A stretch of DNA of 64,000 nucleotides from Balanoglossus misakiensis (taxonomy: Eukaryota > Hemichordata), in NCBI GenBank assembly GCA_040954595.2, contig CM082577.2, forward strand, positions 19,530,001 to 19,594,000, read 5' to 3'. Every line of letters begins with the position of its first letter. Within the stretch, counting starts at the first letter, position 1. Of this stretch, positions 24,589 to 36,200 are shown piece after piece. Position numbers and translations under genes: made by a program. The notes under the pieces are model-generated. The model worked only from the letters and a program-made list of their open reading frames with translations. It searched no databases and was not told where the DNA came from.

Positions 24589-24934
24589 AGGGACAAAGTC
24601 TCTCTCTCGCTGCCCCTTTTCCATTAATTATGTTTGATACAAGACACCATTTATTTATTCTGAATGTGGATATATAGTGAATCAACGTTCAACCACACAC
24701 AACTTCCATCCAACCTGTAGACACGAGAGTGAAAAACTTGCCAAAATGAATAATCGGTGTTTACCATTTATTCATTTTGGCGGGAATTTTACACTCATAT
24801 CCTACAAACGGGATGGAATTTGTGTGTAGTTGAATGTGGATTCTCAATATATCCACATGTAGAATAATGTGAACGGTGTCTTGTATCAAACATAATTAAT
24901 GGAAAAAGGTTCGCGAGAGAGAGACTTTGTCCCT
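24589..24934. mobile_element. TTAA-flanked MITE, 346 bp
   Basis: TIR AGGGACAAAGTCTCTCTCTC at the left and its near-complement at the right, between TTAA copies at 24585-24588 and 24935-24938. The interior is largely palindromic (aaatgaataatcgg...attcattttgg). TTAA targets are used by piggyBac and Kolobok elements; which one is unresolved. A right-end fragment of a second copy lies at about 26860-26955. Confidence 0.85.
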
Positions 24935-25084
24935 TTAATGTACAGGCCGTTACCACAGTTGAACATAGGAGAGTGTTAGAAAATGCTGGGTTTGGACATG
25001 TAAGTCTGGGATGATAAGTAAGTGAGAAGTTATCAGTTGTATTTTGGTGTCACTATGCTCTGTTGGCAGTTACAGTTGTTTTCT

Positions 25085-26848
25085 AGTGCACCAACCGATA
25101 AGAACACCCTCTTTTCGATGAGAGTACCTCAGCTTTTCGATAAGAGCACCTAGCTTCTTGATCAGAGTTACCATCCCACTTTTCGATCAGAGTACCCGCT
25201 TTTCGATCAGAGCACCAAGCTTTTCGATGAGAGTATTCAGGTCTACTGGGGTGGGCTTAGGGGGTCTTATAGCAGTGACCCGGAAGTTTAAAGTTTTGAA
25301 CAGTGTGGACGCTCAATTTGTTTGCCGTCGCCAAGAATGCATATGCGTCTTTTTCTAATTTGAATGTTTTGAATGGGTTAATTTAATGCTTACAAATTGA
25401 TACATTTTAGGTCTGCTTTGACTGGAAGGCGTCAAGTGTACATGTTGTTATGGAAGTTTATTTTAGAACCGCTCGTGGCTTGCCCTTCAAAAAAAAGCTT
25501 CTGTCATTTTTTGGCTGTCCGATCGGGCAAGTATTTAAGGTTGACAATTTACTTGCCGTGTATCATTATATAGTTGCTCCGGGCAATCGGGCGAAGCTTA
25601 ATTTCGACCCCTGTTAAATAAATATACAAAACTATTAAGCCCTAGTAACTAACTTTTAGCGATTTTTCAACTGTTTTTTTTTCTTTTAGAATTTTTTGTT
25701 CTTCGCGCAAACGATTCATGCCAAACTGCTACAGTGAATATACGCGCGCGCACAACGAAACCACAAAAGATCGAAACCTCAAAATGCGGCAGCAACTGAC
25801 ACTATTTCCTTAAATACCACAAGGCGGGGAGGCATGAATTGCAATTAAGATAATAAAGAAATTTCGACAATGATACTGTGTTGTGTGAGTTACATGTGTT
25901 TCTATATATAACTACAAACTCTTACCCCCCATCAGTGTTTGACCCTCGAAAGCTTACGGACACTACTGCTTTGTTTCAACTAATCCTTCGCCCTGTGAAT
26001 ATACTCGTACATTGACCTTTTGGGGCGGGATTCTTTTTTGGCGCGCAACCACTAGTACCAGGCCCCAGACCAGGAACTGGCGACCCGCCGTTTGATTCCA
26101 ACGCCAAATTTGATTCTAATGTTGAATTTCCGAGAAAACAATTTATCTGACCTGTAGTTTTCTTGGCTCGCTTACATTTTAATTTGGAAACTTTAAAAAA
26201 AACCATACGCCACCGTCTTGATGACTGGCCCATATTTTAATAATGGTATCGCCATGTTTCGTTGTTTCGCAAAGTATAACTAGCTCAGATTCCATGAACT
26301 CGAGATTCTGTGCTATTTTCCTCAATCTACTGGCCGGTTTTGGTTCTCTGCTGAACCACTTCTCCGGCCTGGCGTCAACACGGTGAACGGTTCGTGTTTT
26401 GAAGCCGTTTCCCATGCACATGGTCAAAGTTTGACCTTCCGGTTTACTGATCTCCCTAGCACATTACTATAAATTTGATGAAAATTCCAGTGACGCGTTG
26501 TGACGTAGCCATGACACGTTGTGACGTAGGCAAAACGCCAGCGGGCCGAGTTGTAAAAACTCTTCAGTGAACTAGGGCGTCTGGGGTGCTCTCATCGAAA
26601 AGAGGGGCGCTCTTTAATCGAAAAGAGGGTGTTCTCATCGAAAAGTGAATACTCTCATCGAAAAGCTGAGGTACTCTCATCGAAAAGAGGGTGCTCTCAT
26701 CGGAAAGCTGACGTACTCTCATCGAAAAGCTTTAGAGCTCTCATCGAAAAAGCTTGGTGCTCTGATCGAAAAGTGAATACTCTCATCGAAAAGCTATGTA
26801 CTCTCATCGAAAAGCGGGTGCTCTCATCGAAAAGCTTGGTGCTAATTT
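25085..26848. mobile_element. Element bounded by opposed ~20-bp repeat arrays
   Basis: About six copies of a unit like AGCTTTTCGATGAGAGTACC run at 25110-25230. About twelve copies run in the opposite orientation at 26588-26840 (CTCTCATCGAAAAGC). The extreme ends share an imperfect inverted 'tagtgcaccaa ... ttggtgcta'. Clustered opposed subterminal repeats are typical of transposase-binding regions in some DNA transposons, so this could be one non-autonomous element. The interior contains a copy of the 54492 element. No transposase seen. Confidence 0.5.
25695..26283. mobile_element. Copy of the 54492-55242 TIR element
   Basis: Shares 'tgaatatacgcgcgcgcac', 'gaccctcgaaagcttacgga', 'ttggggcgggattctttttt', 'ccaggaactggcgacccgcc' and the end 'gcaaagtataactagc' with the full copy. 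One TIR is missing or rearranged. Confidence 0.75.
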
Positions 26849-27243
26849 TGGCATGAATTACACTCCATACTATATAGCCACATGTAGAATAACGTACTTG
26901 TATCAAACATAAATTATGGAAAAGGGGTAGCGAGAGAGAGACTTTGTCCCTTAAATGATAAAGAGTTATAATAAATATTTACATACATATTTATAAAAAA
27001 ACTTGTGTTTATTTGTGTATGATATGGTGTGAGCTGGTTACAGGATATATTTTTCAAGTCTAAGGACATGATTGTCATATTGAAAGTGGTGACCCGCAGC
27101 AACCCGCACTGACCCGTACATGTAGCCCGCAAGACCCGCACAATAGTTACACTCACGCTTCTGTGCATCACTGAACATTAGGACACTGTGGTCCCAACCG
27201 TCCCATATGGGGATTACATTGAAATAGGTATACACCAGAATAA

Positions 27244-27278
27244 AAATCACAGATGACATTCAATGTCATCTGTGATTT
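27244..27278. repeat. Perfect 16-bp stem hairpin
   Basis: AAATCACAGATGACAT and its exact complement, separated by 3 bp. Confidence 0.85.
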
Positions 27279-27514
27279 GGCAAGCAGATATGACCTAACC
27301 AGATATATATATGGTCAGAGACAAAATGATTTAAGACCAAAAACAGCAAAATTTGCCCCAAGAACACAAATTTCCCCGTTTTACATTACATTAATTGGGT
27401 TACCCCTAAGGATATTCATACCAAATTTCAGAGCAATCAGACAAGCAGTTTCAGAGAAAACAATAGTTGTTTAACCTTTCCACCCCATTTCCCTCTTTAG
27501 AGGTCCAACCTTAA

Positions 27515-28684
27515 AGTGGAACGACACCCACAATTTTGGGCTTCAAAGTACAAACCGGGTGTCAAAAACGGCAACGTTCCGATGGGTTAATTCACTTTCA
27601 CTTCCTGCGCAAGCAGAAGACGCGAGTTGAAAATACTACAGTGACGTCAGCAACTTGCGTTGCAGTCGACGCGCAGGGCTCTTACACGTTCGACGTGTCA
27701 TTTCCAATAAACAGACACATTTTGCGCAGATCTGACATGGCGAAATGTCAAGTTCATGATTTTAAAAACATATTCGGAAAATCGACGGGGATAAGTTTCT
27801 TTCAAAGGCAATGCTCTACGTGTATTGTATTTGTCGATGCGTGCAGACATAGACCCTGCAATGTCCACGATGCCATGCATGTCGACGTTTATGAACAAAC
27901 CGTAAGGCCTATACAAAGTTGTTCTAACTGCCGCTGATAATAATAAACGTACCGTTTTAAATCCTTCCTGCACGTTTTTTGGTACACGTATTTGGGTTTA
28001 ATTTCCATTTATTGACGATCGCATAGTTATCAAATGAAAGCAACTAAAAAGGGCAGTTTTAATACATTTCAAGAGACGAAACATGCATACAATAACTATG
28101 GTATTGGCTTCCATTATACTACGGACGTACTACACCTGGAGAGCAGGACGATGCACCTGCGTTCTTTTCAACTCCATAAAAGGTGACAAAGTATTTTTGT
28201 AAGAAAAGTGGTACGAAAAGGTGACAACGAGGGAGAGACAACAAGGGACCGGAGGGTATTGTTAACAGCATTGTCTGTTTCACCATAGACTCTAGGGTCT
28301 CTGGTTTCACTGAAACCACACCAAGTGTAAGCCTTGACAAACGGGACACATCGGAGATCAGAACTGCATGAACTTTTGTCCTCTGTAAAATTCAGTCGCT
28401 TGGTCGTAGAAGGGAATCTCTGGTTCAACATTGTAGCCTACTACCCGAGAATATGTTGCCATGCTAACGTCGTCGGTCGCGTGAGTGCAGGCGTGTATAA
28501 ACGCGTCGGCAGCGGACAACGGTACCACAAGTTGCTGACGTCACTCACTTCCGGGTTCGCGCAGTTTTTGGCTGGCTGTAGCTCTGTTATGCGTAAGTGA
28601 AAGTGAATGAAACCAACGTTTTTCATAGAATGTTTTAATCGCATTTCGCAGAATTGGCTCAAAAACGGATCACAACGTTCCACT
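27515..28684 (+). mobile_element. TTAA-flanked element with THAP relic (Kolobok-like)
   Basis: Ends AGTGGAACG and CGTTCCACT, each next to TTAA (27511-27514 and 28685-28688). Subterminal inverted 'cactttcacttcc'/'gtaagtgaaagtg' sequences lie further in. A THAP-like N-terminus is encoded inside (27737-27804). TTAA duplications together with a THAP domain are characteristic of Kolobok transposons. The DDE core was not recognised, so it is probably non-autonomous. Confidence 0.65.
27737..27937 (+). pseudogene. THAP-domain start, partial
   Basis: From ATG at 27737 the frame reads MAKCQVHDF then NIFGKSTGISFF, resembling the first strand and loop of THAP zinc-finger DNA-binding domains ('M..C.V..C.N......GISFHRFP'). 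The second cysteine position reads DF instead of GC. The following residues do not continue a THAP domain, so either a splice donor or a frameshift follows near 27804. It lies within the TTAA-flanked element. The longer frame upstream (from 27536) is not supported. Confidence 0.5.
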
Positions 28685-29165
28685 TTAACAAGGATAAGAA
28701 TGGGTTTGGACTGAGCCATTGTGGTGAAAGGCTAGGGTTAAAGTGGGAAAAACACAAATATGCAAATATCACCATAATTGTACACTGTGTTTCCGCTACC
28801 CGCTCGCCAAAGCACAAATGCAAGAAAAAAGTTGTGTTTGGCGAGACGATTTTTATACAATTACAAATTAGCCAAACTTGTTAAGCACTGCTATCTAACA
28901 TCGTCGTTTGTTTTGCCATGATCAGTGTCAGTTCACTGCAGTACAACACGTGAAAGTGGACTGTTGTTCTGTTCATTAATCATCGCCCCCCCCCCCCCTG
29001 TATCATGAACATCGTAAGGTAATTTTAGCCCCAAATTCAGGCCAACACTATGCAAATTGCATCTGATCTAAATGAGTAAATCAGTGGGCACAAAACTATT
29101 ATTAATTACTTAACTGTGCAAAGGAAGTTATAAATATGTGTGTAAAAAACAGATATACATCATAC

Positions 29166-29313
29166 CTGCGTTATGGACTGTGAGACTCTACCTGTCTGTG
29201 CGTCTACAATCTGTACCTTTTCATTGCACTGACAGAACATGTGCTTCCCATCCTTGGATATCTGCACTTTCCCTCCCGTGTAAAAGGCATCAATCTTTGA
29301 ACTGACAGCAAAT
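29166..29313 (-). CDS. TBL3: TBL3/UTP13 exon 2
   Basis: A 148-base minus-strand exon with acceptor TTTGTAG and donor GTATG. It completes a codon begun in exon 1 (two bases carried over) and ends in phase 0. It encodes FAVSSKIDAFYTGGKVQI, then KDGKHMFCQCNEKVQIVDAQ, then SQSITQ. The order 'K..(Y/F)AV..KI.(P/A)FY.GGK' followed by 'G.H.FC.C...V.I' is the N-terminal signature of TBL3. It forms the outermost strands before the first WD40 blade. An upstream in-frame Met in the intron is not the start; exon 1 supplies it. Confidence 0.94.
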
Positions 29314-30679
29314 CTACAAATGAAGAAATGGTGTAAAAAGTGCATTGGTAAGATAACAGACAAAACATTATCGGATGGAGCTGAAGACTAAATTTGAAGC
29401 CCCTAATACCTCCCTATCATCATGGTCAGAGACCAGACAATCCAACTACTACATTGTAACTAATCAACTTCTACATGTAGTAGTATGTCAGTGGTGGGTC
29501 AGGGCCAGTGCTAGGCCAGCGCTCCGACGCAAACATGCAGTGAGAACACAAAGATAAACAAACACCGTTCAAAAGCGCCACCCTGCAGTGACTTTTGGGT
29601 ATGTTTATTAGGTATAGCCCATTGTCTTTGGTCAGTTTCCATTGTGAAGTCAATCACACTGGACGCGAGTGGTTTTCAAACCATTCGCGGTTTGCCAGGT
29701 CTGCAACACTTCTGTCTGCTACCAACTTTCAGAAGGAACATGCCCAATAAACTGCCATGTGTCATGGCAGTCTTACAAGTGGTGCTAGAAATATTTATTT
29801 TTGACCAAAAATTGTCTGTACAAAACATATGACAAGCAACTTCAGCCCCGGAACAGACACACACACACACATACACAAAGACACTCACTGACCTGCCACT
29901 GGTAATTACATGTAGAAATTTAATAGCTGGTGGTCTCTGTAACAGCTGGCCTATTAAAGTTATGTAAACATGTTTAAGTTGGGGGTAACAACTCCTTGTA
30001 AACAATAACTTTCAAAACAACTGGACAGTTGGTTTAGGAGAAGATTTGCGAACCAAAAATAAAGAAACTTACACAAAAACCTGCTAAATATTGAATATTT
30101 CTGATATCAGAATTGAATAAAAGTTGCACATGTATTTGTTATGAAATTGTATCCTCAATTTCAAAGCAATCAGAGAGAAAAAAAATTCAAAGCAGTTTTA
30201 CAGAAAATATTTGTTCAAAAGTGGCAAAAATACATATACATGTATGCAAATATCACCAAAATGGTACAATATCGAACTTCAATCACTATGAGGAACTTGC
30301 CTGCCAAAGTTCAATGGAATGTGACACGCGGTTTCAGAAAAAAACAATTTTTGACAAAAATTGCAAAAATTTCCCCAATAACACATTATGCAAAAAACAT
30401 CTTACCCCTAGGAACATGCCTACCAAATTGCAAAGCAATCTGGCATGCGGTTTCAGAGAGAAAAAAAAATTGAAAAAAATGGCAAAAATTGCTCAAAATT
30501 ATAAATATGCAAATTTTGCAACAATTTGAACAAAACTATGGTTACTCTGACAGCCTATGGGAAGCTTCGTACTAAATTTCATAGAAGTAGACCATTCATT
30601 TTCAGAAATGAAGATGTTTTACCAGTAATATGGAAAAATACAAAAAAATGCATAAAAAATAGAAAATCGATAATATTAG
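29314..30679 (-). other. TBL3 intron 1, start
   Basis: AT-rich sequence with degenerate repeats of 'caaagcaatc(t/a)g' and 'gcggtttcagag(a)(a)aaa' phrases at 30150-30480, probably an eroded family B relative. No coding feature recognised. Confidence 0.4.
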
Positions 30680-31015
30680 CTCAAAACAAATAGGACTGTT
30701 TGAGGTAGACATAAGATACATGCATGCCAATTTTCAAATCAATCTGACCAGTGGTTGTTGAGTTTTTGAGTTTTGACCAATTTCACATTTTCCCAGCTAA
30801 TTTGCATATTTTTGGCAATGACAACTTCATTTGAACAAACTCCCATCTACAGCCTGGCTTGCATCAACACACCAAATATTGAGGTTATACGCGCAGCGGT
30901 TTTCAAGTTTTTGATGTGGACGGACACACAGACATCCATCCATCCATACATACATACAGACGCAACTGATTCCATAAGGTCCAATGGTACATACCAATGG
31001 GACCTAAAAAACTAA
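30680..31015 (+). repeat. Family B repeat copy with hairpin tail
   Basis: Same block order as the copies at 9890-10560: 'tcaatctgaccag', 'tttgcatatttttggcaatg', (CATC/CATA)n, 'gacgcaactgattccataag', then ggtccaat...atgggacc and an A-rich end. Confidence 0.8.
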
Positions 31016-33279
31016 AATAGCTTGCGTAGTACCTGATATACTGCCCAATTATGGTTTTCTAGGAATACTGTTCGCCATATTGAATTTATGCAAATTATGT
31101 AAACTGCCCATGTCAAATATTATTCCAAAATCATGTTTATTTCTTGATATTTTGCCCAAAAATGTCCAATATTAAATTCATGCAAATTACACATATTTCC
31201 ACAAGGTGGATTCGGGTGCATTTTTGATATGTTGTTCTAGACACCTCTCCAAAATATATTCTGAACAAAAATATTCTGTTGCAATTTGTGGCGGGTTAGG
31301 TGCCAAAATCTCGTAGATTGACTAGACTATAGTAATAGGAAGCTTAAGCGATGCTTGGTACACAACCCCTTCAGCAAAGGTCGGCACGCTAACTCTTGTA
31401 GCAAGCTTCAGCACAAAGCTTATTGCAACATTGTTCCTAGCTTTGTCCAAGGTACTGCGCAATCACGTGTATAAACGTTAAACCACATCTACATGTAGAC
31501 TACATGTATGACCTTGTAAGAATTAACCTACCAAATAATAAATAATCTGCACATCCTATTCAAAAATGTTTTGAAGATATAGATACGGAATGTCCTTGAC
31601 AAAGTTGACAAAGCATGCATGTGGACAGTGGAGTGTTCATTTAACGTCAGTTACAAACACCAAAAAGGCAGGTAAGGACAAACCGCAATATTTAGGGGCC
31701 CAAGCGCCCTCAGGCGCTTGGGCCCCTTCTGTCATTGCTGGAGTTTTTTTTCTTTCTTCTTGAGTCGTTTCGGCAACGTATTTCTCAGAAACCGCTGCAG
31801 CTGCGCTTCTGAAACTTGGCGCGGTGGTTGGGGTCCATGAGTACTGGTGCACCTGCCCTTTGAATTTTCAAATTGACCTAATTTGCATGTGAATGGGGGC
31901 ATGTACATTCTTTTCTCGAACTTTGCAGACCATGTGGCCAAAATCCTCCGTGCCAAATATCAATGTCCTAGGCCAGGTCTATTTTGAGAAGAAGATTTTT
32001 GTAATATTTTTCGCATTTTTTTATAGGCTGAGGACAAAGGTATTGGCCTATGCTTTCCATACTTAACCTGTGATCATAGGGACGTGTGAAGATATGCCCA
32101 ACATCTCAAATCTACCCAGCCGATAAACGTCAAATTTAGTGTGCAGCTAGCCCACCCTTAGCTGTGGTAGTGGCACAGCTGTACCGTTGGGGGGGGGGGG
32201 GGCTTGTTACCCCCCACGGACAGCTGCGGGCCGTCCGTCATACTAAAATTGCACTTGCAACGCTATGACACGGGTCCAAGGGATTAACAAAGGGGCATCG
32301 GACTTTGACCGTCATTACGTAATGTTGTGGAGGTCTCATTAGCAGGGTACTCACTTCTGGCGGGTTGCAGTAGTCCTTGGAAAATCGGCTAAAATACGTA
32401 AACAGACCAGTGATTATTTTCCACAAAATGAATTTTGGGACAACACATTATCCAGGCTGTGTTAGGGCGTTTTATTGAATTACGCTGAGTTTGTTTGCTG
32501 TTGCCGTTCAAATGTTTCTATCCAGACCCGGCTACACTGGTTAACATTCAATGTAATGCGGCAGCGGACTTTGACCCTCAGTCGCTAATGGTGTGGGAGG
32601 TTTCATTAACATGGTAGTAACATGTAGTGGGTAGTAGTTCGCGAAATCGGCCGAAATACGTAAGCAGACAAGTGATTTTCTTGCACGAAGGGAGTATAGT
32701 TCCATCAGAGATCAGGCTTAGTTGCCGTTCAAAAGTTCCTACTTCAGTCGTGACGTTGCAACTGGACGTTCAGTATTGGGTTCGGCCCGCAGGTGGCCAT
32801 GGGGGTTATCAGGTCGCCCGTAATGGCACGGAGCTACATGCAGCTGTGTGGGACCAAGATAATACGCCCGATTCGGGGGTCTCCTGTGACACCTGCGTAG
32901 TGCATGCGTAATTGTGGGGCAGGCCTCGAACTAAACGCCGGCCCACCGGCCCTGGGCCGGTAAATATTTATAGTGGGCCGGTTATTTTCACGTCTCGTCG
33001 GCCCAATTGGGCCGGTGAATATACACAAATAAATCAGTAAAACATACTGTAGAATCAATATTCTATTGTAAAAGTTATTTAGAAAGAAAGATTTCAAGAA
33101 AAAAAAAACTTTTGTGTCTTTATATGCCGTTTTTTCTTATTTTATCGAAGATATAATCAGCCGTCAACGCGCTGGCAGGGTTACGCGTTTAAAGTTCATT
33201 GAACTACTGACTCGGTGATTGATATGTAAATTTGGAGAAGCCAACGTAAAGTGCGCGTTGGTGAACCCGACCTGACCCC

Positions 33280-36200
33280 TATGGGGTGAGAACACCGCCA
33301 AAAATAGCTGATGTCTTTATTTGGTAGTTTTCTCATCATTATTATGTTATTATGTCATTATTTGGCCATTACCTTGGCCATTATTATGCCGTTATTTGGT
33401 TAGTTGGTATTTATGTCATGGTCTCGACATTACCTCGACCATTACCTAGGCCATTATTTGGTTCGCTCGACATTACCTCGGTCATTATTATACCGTTATT
33501 TCATTATTTGGCCGTTATTATGTCATTATTCAGTACCGATGTCTTTATTTGGAAGTTTTCTCATCATTACTATGCTATTATGTCATTATTATACCGTTAT
33601 TTGGTTATTTGGTATTTATGTCATGGTCTCGACATTACCTCGACCATTACCTCGGCCATTATTTGGTTCGCTCGACATTATCTGACCTGCTTTATTATTT
33701 GAACTCTTGCTCGGTACCCAGAATTCATTGCACAAAATGGCGACGGTATGAAAGTTTCGCCGGCCGTGGCCGACGACGGTCTTGTAAACACAGGGTTCGT
33801 ACGCTCCTGGAAACTCCTGGAATTTGAAACCCCTCCTGGAAACTCCTGAAATCTCCTGGAAATTCAAAATTTCTCCTTGAAACTCCTGGAAAACCGCGAG
33901 TCACGATCGCATTTCACCGGATCGTGAAACGCGTTGCCCATTTCACTCAGCGCACCAGTTATCTTTAGACAGGCGTCCTATAAATAGTATCATTGACGTA
34001 GTAATGCACAATTTGCAACAACTAACGCAGCTCAGCATTCCGGTCGCAACAAAATATCTAAAACTTGACAAAAGATGTAGCAACTTTTGTAAGAGGTCAT
34101 GCCATGTTTCTGCGCGTCTGCAGAATACTTGTGCAGACGGCCGCGGCAGACACCCGTGAGATCGATGTTCAAGGGCAATTAGTGACGTCAAAAAGAAGCA
34201 AAAAAGGCAGACGTTTTTGTGTGTTTTTTCAGCAGCAAAACAGTAATTTCCATCGGTAATTTGTCGATTTTATCACGACAGAAATCATTGCTTTAGGGAC
34301 CGTTCTGTTTTTACGGCCGAGGGTGGGGGAGGGAGTGTCACTTAAATTTTAGCCAAATATATTAAATGATTTGGGAACCTAGGAGATCTCTTGGTGAAAA
34401 TTGTTTTACTAGGCCTTCATGGGGAGGTCATTGAAATTTGTACTATCACAGTCAAAAGTCTTTAAATGATTTGTTAAACTAGAATAACAAGTGCATGTGA
34501 ATGTAACAGTAATAGTAAATTTTTTTGTTGCGTAAAACATCCTGGAAAATGGCATTTTTACCACAAAAACTCCTGGAAAATTACTGGAAATCTCCTGGAA
34601 ACTCCTGGAATTTTGAATTGCTCTAGGTGTATGAACCCTGAAACAGCACGCGTGGGTCAGGCCTCGAACTTAACGCCGGCCCACCGGCCCCGGGCAGGTA
34701 AATATTTATAGTGGGCCAGTTATTTTCACATCTTGTCGGCCCAATTGGGCCGGTGTATATACACAAATAAATCAGTAAAACATACTGAAGAATCAATATT
34801 CTATTGTAAAAGTTATTTAGAAAGAAAGATTTCAAGAAAAAAAAACAAAGTTTTGTGTCTTTATATGCCGTTTTTTCTTATTTTATCGAAGATATAATCG
34901 GCCGTCAACGCGCTGGCAGGGTTACGCGATTAAAGTTCATTGATTGATATGTAAATTAGGAGAAGCCAACGTACGCGCGCGTTGGTGAACCCGACCTGAC
35001 CCCTTCCACCCCATGCCCAGGCCATGCGCTCACTGCGTAAGAGTGTCTAAATATAGCTCGGATATATTTGCATAAATTACTGCTTTGTTCTTCTGAAGTT
35101 TGCCTGATAGAATAAAAATGAGTCTTAAAGTTTGGGTTTACTAAAACTTAGAAGGAAGTTTGTACTTAGTGTGCCATCAAAGTGGGAAAGGAAAGGAAAG
35201 GAAAGACAAGGACACTGCCAGAGTGTCTATTGAGTGTCTAAATGGTTGTATTAGACTCCTGGCAGTGTCCTTGTCTTTCCTTTCCTTTCCCACTTTGATG
35301 GCACACTAAGTACAAACTTCCTTCTAAGTTTTAGTAAACCCAAACTTTAAGACTCATTTTTATTCTATCAGGCAAACTTCAGAAGAACAAAGCAGTAATT
35401 TATGCAAATATATCCGAGCTATATTTAGACACGCTTACGCAGTGAGCGCATGGCCTGGGCATGGGGTGGAAGGGGTCAGGTCGGGTTCACCAACGCGCGC
35501 GTACGTTGGCTTCTCCTAATTTACATATCAATCAATGAACTTTAATCGCGTAACCCTGCCAGCGCGTTGACGGCCGATTATATCTTCGATAAAATAAGAA
35601 AAAACGGCATATAAAGACACAAAACTTTGTTTTTTTTTCTTGAAATCTTTCTTTCTAAATAACTTTTACAATAGAATATTGATTCTTCAGTATGTTTTAC
35701 TGATTTATTTGTGTATATTCACCGGCCCAATTGGGCCGACAAGATGTGAAAATAACTGGCCCACTATAAATATTTACCTGCCCGGGGCCGGTGGGCCGGC
35801 GTTAAGTTCGAGGCCTGACCCACGCGTGCTGTTTCAGGGTTCATACACCTAGAGCAATTCAAAATTCCAGGAGTTTCCAGGAGATTTCCAGTAATTTTCC
35901 AGGAGTTTTTGTGGTAAAAATGCCATTTTCCAGGATGTTTTACGCAACAAAAAAATTTACTATTACTGTTACATTCACATGCACTTGTTATTCTAGTTTA
36001 ACAAATCATTTAAAGACTTTTGACTGTGATAGTACAAATTTCAATGACCTCCCCATGAAGGCCTAGTAAAACAATTTTCACCAAGAGATCTCCTAGGTTC
36101 CCAAATCATTTAATATATTTGGCTAAAATTTAAGTGACACTCCCTCCCCCACCCTCGGCCGTAAAAACAGAACGGTCCCTAAAGCAATGATTTCTGTCGT

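Larger units (their letters stand above)
22380..25014 (+). pseudogene. MULE-type transposase gene, internally deleted and disrupted
   Basis: Consecutive plus-strand frames (22380-23198, 23206-23943, 23900-24289, 24294-24575, plus a tail at 24939-25014) form one decayed protein. The N-terminal part has an acidic, Ser-rich region with four copies of a TSSPETRN-like unit, then a Cys-rich block around CKGTYKCVNN. After a frame change comes RRTHVMEAYRP and NLAEV, landmarks just downstream of the MULE DDE core. Next is a SWIM-type zinc motif (CTC...CVACKH) and a CYGC...AYYHLNVGCVR end block. The DDE core itself is missing between 23198 and 23206. A MITE sits in NLAEV (23405-23566), and a TTAA MITE (24589-24934) splits off the last ~25 codons. 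A possible upstream exon at about 21850-21991 ends at GTATGT, but its frame does not join cleanly. The MULE assignment rests on motif order. Confidence 0.72.

Noticed and set aside
26588-26840. CRISPR-like array
   Set aside because: Units are contiguous 20-22 bp repeats with no unique spacers, in an animal genome.
26629-26856. ORF with SSK/IEK repeats
   Set aside because: It is a translation of the ~20-bp minisatellite; unit length and frame drift show no protein selection.
33352-33702. 116-residue ORF and its near-twin at 36773-37123
   Set aside because: They are mirror images in the two palindrome arms and are built from short 'cattattatgcc/tcgacattacc' repeats; low-complexity shadow frames.
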